Source: Hedera helix
Taxonomy: Eukaryota > Streptophyta > Magnoliopsida > Apiales > Araliaceae
Assembly: GCA_947179155.2 (NCBI GenBank)
Contig: OX359286.1
Span: forward strand, 36,113,408-36,177,407
Direction: 5' to 3'
DNA length: 64,000 nucleotides
A model generated the notes under the pieces. It did no database searches. It saw only the letters and a program-made list of their open reading frames with translations, and was not told the DNA's origin. Made by a program: the position numbers and the translations under genes. This document shows, in pieces, positions 37,724 to 50,650 of this stretch. The first letter of the stretch is position 1. Each line of letters opens with the position of its first letter.

Positions 37724-40700
37724 TGTAATGTCCTAGAATTTCCACGTCTTTATTAATTAAATTATTAGTTTAATTTTCAACGAGTTAGTTTTACGAGATT
37801 ATTTAAATCTTTTTATGTGATTAATTAATTATGTGATTAAATAATTATGTAATTAATTACTAAAATTAATTAAAGGGGGTCACTAATATGTTATTGAATT
37901 AGTGAACAAACCCTAAAGTTTTAATATCAAAATAATTGATAAGTTTTCTATTAACTAAATATTTAATTAAATTGAATATAATGAGTTAATTAAATATAAT
38001 AAATTAATTAATATGATTATTAATTAATGTAAATAATGTGAAATATTAATAATAATATTTATTAGTCCATTTAGTAATTTAATACTTATGGGTTAGAATA
38101 TTTAATTATTTATTCAATGTAATTATTTATTTAATCATGGATTGAATAATTAATGTGTAAATTATTAAATTAGCCCAACATGGGTCAATTAGTAGCCCAA
38201 GTGAAAAATAATAAAATTTGACAATTTAGTAGCCCAAACAATTTAATAGAAGCCCAATTGATATTTTAAATTAAAGTCCAATGATTGGCCCACTTGAAAA
38301 ATACTTAAATTAACTATTAATTGTTTAAAAGTGGAATGTGACACTCATTTTGGGACAAGGAATTAGTACATCAGCCGACCAAGTGAGGGAGGAGAGAGAA
38401 AATGAGTTTTGTTTTATTTTCTTTTATTTTTCATTTAATTAAATTAAGGTTGCTTGTTTTATTTTTTGGTACATGGACACCATCCCTCTTTTCACCAACT
38501 AAGTCATTTAACCCATTCCTTGTGTAAGTTGTCATCAATGAGCATGGGCTAAATTATAGATATAATTGTGTATCTATTAATTTTTCAAGTATACTTGAAA
38601 GTGTTAGATGATATTTCATTATTTTCTTTAAGTCCAAAAGAGAGAGCTAGAGAGCATTTGAGAGTGAGAAAATAGTGAGAGCAAAATACTAAGAGAGGAG
38701 AAGGAGTTTTTGGTACATGTCATCTTCTTTCACCACCTATTTTGGAAGAAAAAGAAGAATAGCCATTAAATCAAGGTAATGGTTATTTTAAATGAAGTTT
38801 TGTTTTTAAATTAAATAAATCATCATGTTAGTATAAACATGTTAATATAGTTATTAATGTGTAGTTGTAATATTTATGCCATGCTTGAGTTTAATATGTT
38901 TGGTTTGTATTTTGGTATATTTTATATGCTAGAATAAGTGTTTAGTGGTGTATAAACAAGTTTTGGAATTTATGACCAAAATATTTTTATAAAACTTAGG
39001 TTTGATGTTCTAATATTATAGAACATTAAATCATGAGAAAAACAAAGTTTGAATCACTCAAAATGGAGTTATACACAAAAAGTTATGATTTGTGGTAGTT
39101 TAAGTGATGTAAAAATTTTTATAAAAAAATAATGATATTAAATTATGAAAAATTATTTTTTCATGTTATAAATTAATATAAGGTGATTGGTAATTTTTTT
39201 GGATTTTTATTGAGGAGTTAAAGCTTACTTGATGGTATATTTTTATTTAAAATGTGTGTACCGGAGTACTATTCACATTCTGATTGGAAGAAAAAATTTA
39301 ACACTGGCCGCGCAATGCGCGAACCACTATTCACCGCCAGACACGGAGCCAAACGACGCCGTTTGGCGTATAAAGAAAATAACCTTCGCGCAATGCGCGG
39401 AAGCCGTTTACGGCACCGTTTTGGGTCGTTGATTCCAAAGGCGCGCGCAATGCGCGAGCACCGGTTTTTGGGGAAATTACATTTATGCCCCTCCGTGTTT
39501 TTCTTGGCAGAATTATCATTCTGCCCTCGGATCAGTTTTCAACTTATTTACGAAAATGTCATTCGGGTTAATTTTAATTAATTTAAATATTTGAAAATTA
39601 ATTTAAATTTATAACAAAAATAATAATAATACAAAAATAATATTGGGGAGGATATTTTTCAATAAGTTTAATATTTAAATATTAATCTAGTTAGCTAAAC
39701 CATGGTTAAGTTAAATAAATTTATTATTTATTATTTTAAATGTTAATAATAAATAAAGATGATAAATTAGCAATTATTATTTAATGTCTATTAAATAATA
39801 CTTAAAGAAAGATAAAATTTATAAATTAATTATTTATTATTTAAATATTATTAAATAATAAATAAGGATAATTAAGTAATTAATTATTATTTAATTAGCA
39901 TTAAATAACGATTAATGAAAATTAAGTTATTAGAGTAATAATTTATTATTTAATTTAAATAATAAATAAGAATGATTTGATTATTATTTAACCTTAAATA
40001 ATAATTAAAATTAATTAAATAATTAATTATTATTTAATTGACATTAAATAATAATTAAAGAGGATTAAGATTAGTAAGCTACTATTTAATTTCCTTAAAT
40101 TAAATAATAAGTAAGGTTAATTACTTAGTTAATTATTGGTTAATTAATATTAAATTAAAGAAGGTTAAAATTAGGTCAATAATTATTTATTATTTAATTA
40201 TAATTAAATAATAAGTAAGTAGGATTAGTTATTATTTATTTTAAATAATAACTAGAGTTAATTAATTAATTTCTATTTAATCAAGATTAAATAGTAATTA
40301 AATAGAGATTGAGTAATAAAATAAATTGAATTTAATTACGATTTAATTAAACAATTGTAATAAGTTGTTTAAGGGTTTAATAAGTGTCCAACACTTAAGA
40401 AAAATATTTTCTAACTTATTAAATTATAAACCTAAAATGATTAAGGGTCTATAAGGTTAATAATATTGTTTTGACTAATGTAAATTATGTGTTAGTACTT
40501 ATGTGTGGTAAATAAGTTCATTATCAAGCGTATAGTTATGCAAATACGTCGTACTAATTATTAGACCGACTTTATTAATGTTAGGTCTTTCAAAGCAAGT
40601 TAGTTAAAGCTAGACATTTATTGTAGCTGAGCAGACAGGCAAGTTTTCTACACCTGAACTTGTATTTATTGTTGCAGTTATTCTTCAACCGTATTTACAT

Positions 40701-41621
40701 TTCAATTATTGTTGAGCAAGTATCTACATTCGTAGTTATTTGACAGACCTTTGAGTGAATTAATTATCAAAAATTACTTCATATCGTTATTGATTATTGT
40801 ATTCGCACATAGTGTTTTTACAATTGTTTAAGAATGTCTAAGCTAATTGTTTCGGCTAGACAAATGCATGTTTAAATTCATCAATTGAATATTATAAAAG
40901 CTTATCCAAACCATTGGCTGGTGCGGATTCTTACAGTAAGACTGAGAAAGAACAACCCTAGTTAAAGGGGGATTTTTATTTGTCGGAAAACCGAAAGAGC
41001 GCAAGAAATCTAAATGTGATGCATATACATAGGGCATGAAAGGACTGATCCCCTCAAGTGTCCCGTTATTTTTTAACAACGAATCAGACATTGTATGTCT
41101 GTTTTACCTTAGTAGCAGTTCACGGTCATTAAAGATCACTCAACAGTAAAGAGTCAATCCATTCTTTTATTGAACATTGATTCTTGACATCTTTCACAAT
41201 TGTTATTGTTGAAAACTTTGAAGTTATTTTCCTTCATCATGATATATCGTATGCCTGTTGTTTATAAACTTGTTGAGCCATTTAGTTGCTCATTCTTGCT
41301 ATATCATGACTATATTTCAGCCAATCCCAAAAGCTCTAAATCGGACAAAGGCAAGGGGAAAGCGAATGCTTAGTTTTAGTAATTGCATGCTAGTTTAAAT
41401 TACTGTTATGTAATTACTGTTGTAAATCTTTTGTATTTCCCTTAAGATATGTAATGTTACAATTTAAGGTTAATAGATCTTGGGAAGTGTAGCCTTTATA
41501 TAAGGAACCTTTTGTATTATTCCGCGTAGTTCGAATACAATATATGTATTTCATTGTTGTTAAGTATTGTACAGTGAGAACCAAACCCGAGGTTAAAGAA
41601 CCCGGATTTGGGGTCGTCACA
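37724..41621 (+). mobile_element. Solo LTR, family II (3898 bp)
   Basis: It starts TGTAATGTCCTAGAATTTCC and ends CGGATTTGGGGTCGTCACA; flanks 'gccac' (37719-37723) and 'accac' (41622-41626) match at four of five bases. A 'gcgcaatgcgcg' motif occurs three times near 39310-39455 in a GC-rich block, and an AT-rich degenerate tandem array fills 39700-40350. The end sequence links it to the LTR at 1-2313. Confidence 0.85.
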
Positions 41622-43175
41622 ACCACTTCCAGTTCATTTCTTCGACAGACGCAGACGGGAAAAGAAAATGAGAGAGAGAAAGGCGACGGGAGAGGAAAAA
41701 AAAGAGAAAAAATGTGAGATTTCTTCCTCTTTTGCACAATCTTTGTGTCCTATTTTGATTTCCAAGTGTTAAAGGATGTATTTCGTCATTTGAAATGTGA
41801 AAAAATCCATGTTTATAGTATTTGAGGTTTTATCTAGTTAGATCTATTTTCATTTCGTTCTTATTGTATTTGTTGGGTGGATCTACTGTAAATCCGAAAA
41901 TATTTGGTGCATTGCTATTTAAATAGTTTAATTTTGTGTATTTTGAAGCTAGATCCAATGTAGTCAATATATGTTGTCGATCTGTGGATTAGGGACGGTT
42001 AGGGAGGGATTTATTGCGGATGGAATCTCCTCCTAATCTCTCGATGATATCCTTTTAGTTTATTTTATAGCTTTTACGTATATAGCGATCGCGATGCACC
42101 TTTATGTAAATATGTAAATTTTTGGGCCTTAAAACGACATCGAGTCGAAAATCGGGTTTAAGGCCCCGTGATAGTGAAATGTGCGATTGTGGGCGTTTGG
42201 GGTTATTTGGATGACTCACATGCCCATGAATAGCTCCAACGTCATTTTAATGCTTGGCTTTCCCTTTTCACGCGAGAAAATGATTTTGGAATGAAATGGT
42301 AAAGATTTTTCATAAAATCAATCAAATTAGGATATTAGAATCACGAGGATAAAAATTGAGAGTTCTAGTAAACGTCGGTCCCTGTTTGGCGAAAAGGCTA
42401 TAAGTGGTTTTGAAATATCACAAAATGATTTCATAAAAAATAAACAAACGTTTTCATTAAACTTTGGTGCATAGGGTTAAAGAGCTTCTAGAAGTTGCCT
42501 TCATTTTTTATTTGACTTTCCTGTTAGAAGGCAATGAATAGTCTCGATTCCTATTTGACAAAAGTTTAAAAACTCTTATTTTCTGAAAACGACATCTAAT
42601 AAAAGGCCCATCATTTTCAACCTTAAAATCAATGTTTTATTAGAAAACAAAGCCTTGTCATTCGAGTCGAAATTCGTTTCAAAGCACTCAATAAATAAAG
42701 CACGTCTCCTATAAAAGAGTCAAAACAGGTTTACTCGACACAACAAATATTTAGGCACACACACACACATACACACATTTTAGGATTTAAAAGGATAGAA
42801 AAACATCGAGATTGCGGTAACCGTGTTTCACGGAAGTCGGGGGGTGCCTAACACCTTCCCCTCGCTTAAGCAAGCCCCCGAGCTCTATGAATCTCGATTT
42901 GCGGACCAATTAACTCGGAGTCACATATGAGCCAGCGATTACGAAAATAAAATTCGGATGAGTTGGTACATCCATTTTAAATATACCAACTGGCGACTCT
43001 GGTCAAATGGCTCATTAAAAAATCAACCTTTCGAAACCCCGTCGACACTAAGTCGACCCTTTTCAAAAAACACATCTTAATCTAAAGGCTAAAATCGGAA
43101 AGGGCTATTTAATTATTAAAAAACGAAACGACGAAATCCCGGCGTCGACATTGGCTTTTTATATATAGTAATAGA

Positions 43176-44272
43176 TGTATATGTTAATATATTTTTGGAG
43201 ATTTCGTATTGATGATTTGTTTCGATTTAACATGCACATATTATAACTCCTTGTGTTGATATTGTATCATATGTATTGTGACATTATATAGTTGTTAGAA
43301 TATACCATAAGGTCTACCTAAGTTATAACCACATTTGGGGATATCACATGTATGTCCTTTTGGCACTGAAGCATGATACCTTTCGTGGCGGTGTAATTAG
43401 TCTACGACATCTTCATTTTGTGCTCCGATAAAAATTAGTCATATCGTGATTTTGTTTTTGGGAGCTGTATAAGTCGATCCTAGATCTTTATTTTGCGAAT
43501 TTGTGATATTTTGGCCAAACTCGCATTTTGATTTTGTATGCATCTGAATCCGCCCCGTCCGATGTATGTTATGTCTATGCGGCATGCATTATTTTGACTT
43601 GCCTGTGTGTAAAGATATATTTTGTTTTATTTTGAGTTCGGTATAAAATAATACCTAACTATTTGATTTAGCCTACTATTTATTGTGTTAGGTTTGTTGT
43701 TTCAGTTCAGTTTATTAAGTTATTTATTTCAATTTTATTATTTTAACATTTTATATTCATACTAAACATTTGGTTCAAAATGTATTTTTTTATTTATGTT
43801 TTGGAGTTGCTTATTATTGAGAATAGTAATTATTATTCTAAATTTTGGCCTTGAGTCAATTTGACATTTATTATGATTTAACTTGTAAAATGTATTGATT
43901 AATAAAAAATATTTGTTTGTAGTATAAAATTTTAATTTATCTTATAAATTCTATTATATTTTATACGTAATCTTTTTATTTTTATTTTGAAAAAGAGGTG
44001 TTACATGATATCCTGCGATCATCATTTTAACAAGATTATGTATCGAATTAAAATTAAACATGATTTCGTCATTTAACATTATTAACGCATATAAATGTAA
44101 TCACGACCAACACGGCATCACCTCTCAAATGACAATAGAATTTATTATGTAGGAATAGTATTGGGTAAGTTAGTACACGTGAATCAGACAATGTGACTTT
44201 TACAAAGACTAAACAAGAGAAAAAGAATAGAAACAAGACAATTACTAAAAAAAAAATAGAAATAATCTTAAG
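43176..44272. other. Gene-free segment right of the nest
   Basis: Balanced to AT-rich sequence without coding blocks. It is probably older degenerate repeat, but no ends could be assigned. Confidence 0.4.
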
Positions 44273-44280
44273 CTAGCTAG

Positions 44281-44940
44281 TAGACTTGGCAAAATAGGCC
44301 CGGGTTCGCGGGTCGGATCGGACTGACCCAAAAAAATTGGGCTATGGGTTCCCATTTTTCAGCCGAAAAAAAATGGGGTGTTTTAGCCCGGCATGTGGCC
44401 CAAATTTTATTTTTTTTTCTTATTTTTATTATTTGATATTGATGACAAAAAAAAAATATTAACTTAAAAAATGAATTAAATAGAAAATTATGAAGAATAT
44501 AAGAATAAATTTTAACATGTGATATTGAATAATAATACAAAAAATAATTATGAATATTATATATATATATTACTTTTAGTCTTTCTTTTACTATCTTATC
44601 TTTAATATTAATATTATATACATTTATCAATTAATTAATCACAAGATTAGTTATATTTTAATATATATGACTATAAAATTATTGATTATTTTATTTACTA
44701 ATACTATTAAATGATTATGTATAAATTATGTGTTATAATTGTAAATAATTAGAGTTAATATTTATTTTAAATTATGTATTATAGTTGTAAATATATATAT
44801 ATATATATATATATTTTTAAATATTTATAAAAAAAATTAAAAAAAAATTACAAAACCCGCGGGCGGGCCACGGGCCGCCAGATTTCAGCCCGGCAAAATC
44901 CGGGCCTTTTCAGCCCGGCCCGACCCGTTTGCCAGGTCTA
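44281..44940 (-). mobile_element. Complete hAT-type non-autonomous element (660 bp)
   Basis: An exact 8-bp duplication 'ctagctag' flanks it at 44273-44280 and 44941-44948. The ends are TAGACTTGGCAAA and, inverted, TAGACCTGGCAAA, followed by GC-rich 'cccgggttcgcgggtcgg' sub-terminal blocks in both ends. The AT-rich middle matches the partial element at 2314-2913 in opposite orientation. No transposase. Confidence 0.88.
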
Positions 44941-44948
44941 CTAGCTAG

Positions 44949-46960
44949 TGCGCTTGCCAAACAATTGAATATTTTCTGACTAATTCTTGGGCGATCAGTC
45001 CAATTTTATTTATTTTTTATTTTTTTTATTTTAAAAAATTTTAAAATATTTATTTTGATAATTTTTTTCTTATAAAATTTAGTAATTTAGGTATAATTTT
45101 AATGTATATAAATAACAGTATTATATAAATTATATAATACTGTTATTTATATGCATCTAAATTATATTTAAATAAATGAATTCTGTAAATAAAATTGTTA
45201 AAATAAATATTATAATTATTTTAGGACTCAAAAAAGAAAAGAAAAAATAGACTAGTTGCTAGGACTGATCCCTCTGGATCACTCATATTTTCTAACTATG
45301 TATAGTTAGTGACCGAAAAAAATAAGTATAAATATATAATATTTAAATATTACAGTCATTTTAATCATTAAAAAATGAAGTATGACATAAAAATTTATGT
45401 TATTTTTTATTTTTTAATAATTAAAATAAATATAATATTTAATTTTATATTAAATATCGTATATGTAAACTTATCCGGCTGAAAATTTCTAATTGATGTA
45501 AATCTGCAAAAATATTTACTATTGCTAAAAAATTGCCGTTGACACTTTAAACAATAGTTATAGTCTTATAGACTATAAAATGATAAAAACAGTTGCACCA
45601 AGGATAAGGTGTATAAAACATCACCTTCTTAGCCTAAATTAATGGAAAACGATATTAGGAAGAGTTTAACTAGGGCCCCATCAATTATTAATTCTATTTA
45701 TAAAAATTAATCATACACCAAAGATAATGAGACACAATGAGGTTTTAGACGGATGAGTCATCCTATGTATTGCATTAAATTTTTGTCGTATTATAATTAA
45801 AAATATATCAATACAGAAAATTAAAAAAAAATTATAAAAGAATTTTACTTATTATATATTTATTTAATTTTTTTTTATCATTAATATAGTATTTACGAAA
45901 TTATTAATCAAAAAATTAAAATAAATATTCCAATATATATCATTATGCTAAACGGATAGTTAAAATTTAGAACTTATAATTTTAAATTTGTTTTCTCATA
46001 TATGCATTAGTTTATTTCATAATTATGTGATTTTTACCACAACAATGAAATGGAGGGTTTAATAAACTATTGTAGTAGCTTAAAATTGCATGAGTGGTAC
46101 AAAAGATATTAGAGTCACCTCTCAAAAGTTCAGATTAAGTTATTCGATCAGGTTGTCAAATGTGAGACACGAAGACGGGTCTAATAAATCGTTAATATTA
46201 TTCTACAATGATTAGATATAAATATTTTTTTGTTTTTGTGTGACTATATGTTCGCCCTAATAAAAATAAGTATTTAAGTGAAAAAATTTGTGACATCTCA
46301 CTCCCACATCATAATATGTGAGATAATTAAATATGTATATAAAAATTCAAACTACTATTATTATTACATTTAGTCATAATATTTTAGGTGACTAATGGGC
46401 TGTTTGATTAACACTTAATAGAGTTGAATGACTGAATCGGTCAACTATTTAGTGCTTTTATTTTTGGCTGAATCAGTCAGATTTTGGGGTTGAATGACTA
46501 AGTCTAAGTTTTTTGGCCGGATGAATAAGTCTCAGCTGAATGAAGTAAAAAAAAATATATTAACTATTATATTAAGTAATATTACATAAATTTATAATAA
46601 TTTTAAATTTTTGTAGAGGGATAAAATAGTAAAAATATATTTTTCAGATATGTCACTTATCAAATAACTTTTTTTATTCAGTATTCAGAAATCTATTTTA
46701 TTTAGGTCATTCAAATTACTTAAATATTCAAAACTATTTCATTCAATTTTTATCAAATACCACCTAAATCTTAAGTTGAAATACTCCAAGAAAATATTAA
46801 CATTACAACACTTAAAAAAGAATTAAAATTGCTGATGCTTTTAAAAGACAACACTTATAAAAGAATTAAAATTGCTGATGCCTTTAGTTTATTTTAAGAA
46901 AATTGAGGGTAGAAATGGAAAAATATAAAATAAAAGAAAGATAAGGCACTAAAAGCTTAA
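44949..46960. other. AT-rich intergenic DNA with one MITE-like block
   Basis: At about 46393-46770 the ends 'gggctgtttgattaacactt' and, inverted, 'aggtggtatttgat' resemble a hAT-like MITE, with internal 'gaatgactgaatc' repeats; the target duplication is not clear. The rest shows nothing recognisable. The region just before 47000 should hold the promoter of the next gene. Confidence 0.45.
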
Positions 46961-47078
46961 AAGATGCTCACAGTATTAATAGCCAGACCAACGGAACCCC
47001 GCTCCACGCGCTCATATTTCTCTCTTTTCTCTCTCATTCAACATTTCAACTATCCTTCTATTCTTCTCTGTATCGAAA

Positions 47079-47706
47079 ATGCACCGACAGTCCCTTGGCT
47101 CACCAAATTCGAAGCTCCACAGTCTTGGAGGAGTACTCATCGCACCCAAACAAGACGACCTCACAGTAGAAGACCAGAATCGGAAGGACCAAGCCTCGTC
47201 ACTCGCCGCCGGCGCTGACGACGATGAAGTACGCAAGTCTCAAAAGCCTCAAAAATCACCGGAGAAGTTCATTCACCTCATTCCTATGCTCATTATTTTC
47301 TGCTTCCTCATCCTCTATCTCTCCTCTCACGATCCTTCTCAAAAAGGTACCGAAATCAACGGCCACAAATTACGCATTTCTGTTTTTGACAACGAATCTC
47401 ACTATATTGTATCGTATTGTTTCAGATTTGACTCACTTCAGCGGCTTCAAGCGGATTTCCAAGCCTATAGGTATAATGCAGATTGTATCAAAAATACGTT
47501 TGATGTTTTCATTACTTCAAATGCAGTGTTTAATTTTATTTCGTTGTTAAATGTGTATAGAAATATCGTCGGAGATTGACGATTTCGGAGGACTTTTAGA
47601 GATTGAGAAGAGCGATGTTTTGGCAATTCGGAGCCTGAGGAACTTGCAGGACACCGATAAGCAAAGTCAAAAGAATAGACGCCATCGGAAAATCGGCGAT
47701 TTCTAG
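47079..47706 (+). CDS. Conserved plant single-pass membrane protein of unknown function
   Basis: Three exons, 47079-47346, 47426-47470 and 47561-47706, with GT-AG introns of 79 and 90 bp, give 152 residues. Residues 1-62 are polar and charged (MHRQSLGSPNSKLHS, then acidic and Lys/Gln-rich). Residues 65-82 (IHLIPMLIIFCFLILYLS) form the one transmembrane segment. The C-terminal part is SGFKRISKPIEISSEIDDFG, then EIEKSDVLAIRSLRNLQ, ending RRHRKIGDF. I recall a small plant-only family of uncharacterised proteins with the same order: SKPHSP-like start, one membrane helix, GFKR, LAIRS(L/F)RNLQ and a C-terminal HRK(I/F)GDF. The basic tail after the helix suggests a topology with the C-terminus on the cytosolic side, but this is inference. 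Coding GC is higher than the flanks. A possible AATAAA signal lies near 47893. Confidence 0.8.
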
Positions 47707-48460
47707 ACCGCATTTTCGGGTTTTATTCTACTCCCTTTCGGCTTTCCTATATCTATCTATCTATATGGTTCACAGGTACGAAACTCCCGTCGGTGGAGTT
47801 CGCCAATTGTTTTTGTCACGCGCGTGTACATGCGAGAGAATGCATGTAAATTTGTTGTTTTGCGAACAGAATTGAGCGCGTATGCTTCTGTAAATAATAA
47901 AAATATTTTATTTACCAAACAATTAACCACGTAGAGTACAAATTACTTGCAATAATGTCTGATTGTATTCCATATTCCATATATGAAAGAAAGAGAGGAT
48001 CTGAGAAAACTATGTGCTAATAATATACTAATACGTGTCAATGGTGTTTGGAGTACAGCTGGATACTTCGGACCGTTGCTGCAACCTCGAAGTTCGGTAC
48101 GAGCTAGCTGGAAAAGTACTGTCATTTATCACTCATGCAAATGCAATTTGCTATTTTTTATAGTATTATTTTCTTATAAAGTATAGTATATTTTTATTTT
48201 TAGGCAGGCTATAAAAGTATATGAAATTGTTATTTATATTTTAGATATACTGAATATTATTATACCATCATTATTATATTTTTGATAAATATTAAAATTA
48301 TATATATATATATATATATATTTTAAAAGTCATCCTTTTAATAGTCTGCATTTAATTTTGTAACAGACAATTATATTATTATCAACTACTTGGAGTAAAT
48401 GGTCACACGGATTTCTCCTGCTACCGAGTCTTGGCATTGACCTAATCTAATGGTGTATAT

Positions 48461-48757
48461 TGATGATTGATCTTTCGGTCCTTTCCGGATTACTCATACT
48501 CCACTACTCAAGTATACCATGGTTAGTTTGGTAGGAAGCATAGAAAAGTTGTTTATGGAAAAAAATACTCACAAATTCACAACTTAGGTTTGTTACCCCT
48601 TATTCATCATTTATTGATGATTGATCTTTCGGGATTACTCAAACTCCAGTACTATACTATGGTTAGTTTGGTAGGAAGGATAGAAAAGTTGTTTATGGAA
48701 AAAAAATACTCGCAAATTCACAACTTAAGTTTGTTACCCTTTTTCATCATTTCGTTG
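48461..48757. repeat. Tandem duplication, two copies of about 150 bp
   Basis: Copies 48461-48614 and 48615-48757 both begin 'tgatgattgatctttcgg' and include 'ggttagtttggtaggaag' and 'agaaaagttgtttatgg'. The second has lost a short segment near its start. Confidence 0.85.
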
Positions 48758-50209
48758 TGCCAAACGTAACAATAAAGAAATGAATCCAAATCAAAATCAT
48801 AGCGCCCATCTATGCATATATCATGTTTGTTTAGAGGAGGAGTTAATTTGAGCTAATTTCTTTATGGGGATTTGCTCACAACATGTTTTGCGAATTTCTT
48901 CTTGTAGGGTTGAAGTTAGATTTTATGTCTTGAAAACAATTAATATTTTAAGAAAAAAATGTTTATGAATGTGAGTATGTGTTTAGTAAAGCACAGATTT
49001 CGACTGGTGTTATGTTTCTGATGGAATTGTGTAGCATCTCCTTTCAAAAAAAAAAAAAAAAAAGGTTATCCACAAAACACGATATAACTTATAAAATAAA
49101 TAAGAAATTTTATACCACAAAAATGAACAACTTTATAATCAACATATGCTACAAATTAATTTATAATATATGTCAAACTGGACCAAAATCTATAATATTA
49201 GTTATAACTCTCTATAATAAATAACTCTATAACATATGTCAAAGTCTCAAAATTTAAACAAAATTTTAAATTTATTTGGATAAAAGAAAGTTTTTATCAC
49301 ACTTGTCCTTAATTCTCTTTTACCTGTAAAAAAAAACACAACATGAACTAAATGTCTGATACGGATATAGAGTGCAAAAAAAAAAAAAACTAAAATTAAT
49401 AACTTAATATACTGAATTGAAATGAACAAAACTAATACAATAAAATAGTAGGATGAATCAAAAGAATAAGTGTTATTTTACATCGACTTCAAAATAAAAT
49501 ATAAATATATCTTACCATACAGGTAAGTCAAAATAATGTCACACATGCATACCATACATTGCACCAGTCAAATTTTGATGCATGCAAAATCAAAAGGCGT
49601 ATTCAATACAAATATCATCAATTGTGACATAATACAGAACAAAACAGAAAAATTAGGGTTCACTCATACACCTTTCAAAACAAAATCATAATATGATCAA
49701 CTCTCACTGGAGCACAAATGAAGATGCTGTAAACTAATTATATTGACATGGAAAGTGTCATATCTCGATGTCAAGAGGAATATAAGAGGTTCTAAAATGT
49801 ACATGTTAAACTGAAACGAATTATCAATACAAAATCTCTAAAAATATATTAACATGTATATTCCTACAAAAATCAAAATGAATATTAAATATGATAAACT
49901 AGTTCAAAGAGTACAAATATGAATCCTAAGTATAAACGTCAAAATAGAACTACCAAATGAACTTGAGAATAAACAATCATGACAAATAATACTCAAATTC
50001 TAATGATGAGTGAAATAAACAAATTAAAATTAAAAGCAATGTCGTTGAAAGAGTACAAAATCCGTATTCAGACTAAGTAATGTAATACCTAAATATAACT
50101 TATTAGACTTCCTTTGTCTGATCTAGAAAAATAATAATAAAATTTAATTTCGAACCCGATCATCAACGATGTAATATTCTTAAATGTATTGTAAAATAAA
50201 TTTTTTAAG

Positions 50210-50410
50210 GAATTAATATTTTCACTAGTTAATTTGATATTTTTACAAGTGAATCTCATTTGAACTTGTGGAAATATCTAATTTGCTTGTAAAAATATCA
50301 TTTTTATATGTGAATTGATATTTTTACAAGTTAATTTGACATTTTCACAAGTTAATCTCATTTGATCTTGTGAAAATATCAAATTAACTTATGAAAATAT
50401 CAATTCTCAT
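50210..50410. repeat. Hairpin-rich repeat, alternating inverted copies
   Basis: The motif 'ttaatttgatatttttacaa' and its inverse alternate about six times in 200 bp. One half can fold on the other ('cacaagttaatctcatttga' with 'tcttgtgaaaatatcaaatt'). Probably a decayed MITE; ends not assigned. Confidence 0.5.
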
Positions 50411-50650
50411 TTTATAATCCTTTTACTAACGGAATGATTTAGTTAGAATAATTTTCAATATTGTTTAATTAGTTAACATAATAGCAAAGTCACATTATTA
50501 GAACATTGAAAGACCACCCAAACTTAGTCTGATAACCTTCTGTAACTATTAAACTATAAAACAATCAATTATAAAACAGAATATGAACCCTTCTGTTTAT
50601 TCTTAATTACAAAATATAGATATTTATATTATTAATATTTTAATTCGTTC

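Larger units (their letters stand above)
27220..43150 (+). mobile_element. Solo LTR, family III, interrupted by two later insertions
   Basis: It starts TGTAGACACCTAAAATTTGC and ends AATCCCGGCGTCGACA, with flanks 'ttgac' (27215-27219) and 'ttggc' (43151-43155), four of five bases alike. Its own sequence is 27220-27524, 37609-37723 and 41627-43150, about 1.94 kb. The pieces read on continuously across both insertion points. The 3' part contains 'gggggtgcctaacacctt', a stretch I know from plant Ty3/gypsy LTRs. No gag or pol is seen. It landed 25 bp from the Helitron's 5' end. Confidence 0.75.
25201..43175 (-). mobile_element. Non-autonomous Helitron (about 2.0 kb), split by a 16 kb nest
   Basis: On the minus strand the 5' end reads A|TCTATTACTATATATAAAA at 43175, and the 3' end is a hairpin (AGCACGTG, loop TATTG, CACGAGCT) followed by ATCAACTAG|T ending at 25201. 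The TC start, the CTAG end preceded by a short hairpin, and insertion between A and T are the three Helitron hallmarks. Removing the inner LTR nest (27220-43150 plus one target duplication) leaves 2039 bp with no Rep/helicase frame. Confidence 0.75.
47707..50645. other. Intergenic AT-rich DNA
   Basis: The first 200 bp are the 3' UTR of the preceding gene. An (AT)n run lies at about 48300-48321, and A18-A19 tracts near 49046 and 49377. A 'gatctttcgg' tandem duplication lies at 48461-48757, and a hairpin-rich repeat at 50210-50410. No gene seen. Confidence 0.5.

Noticed and set aside
39252..39581. 109-codon frame in the family II LTR
   Set aside because: It covers the GC-rich 'gcgcaatgcgcg' block; no homology and inside an LTR.
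46964..47218. 84-codon frame overlapping the membrane-protein gene
   Set aside because: Out of frame with the conserved protein; composition follows from the real exon.
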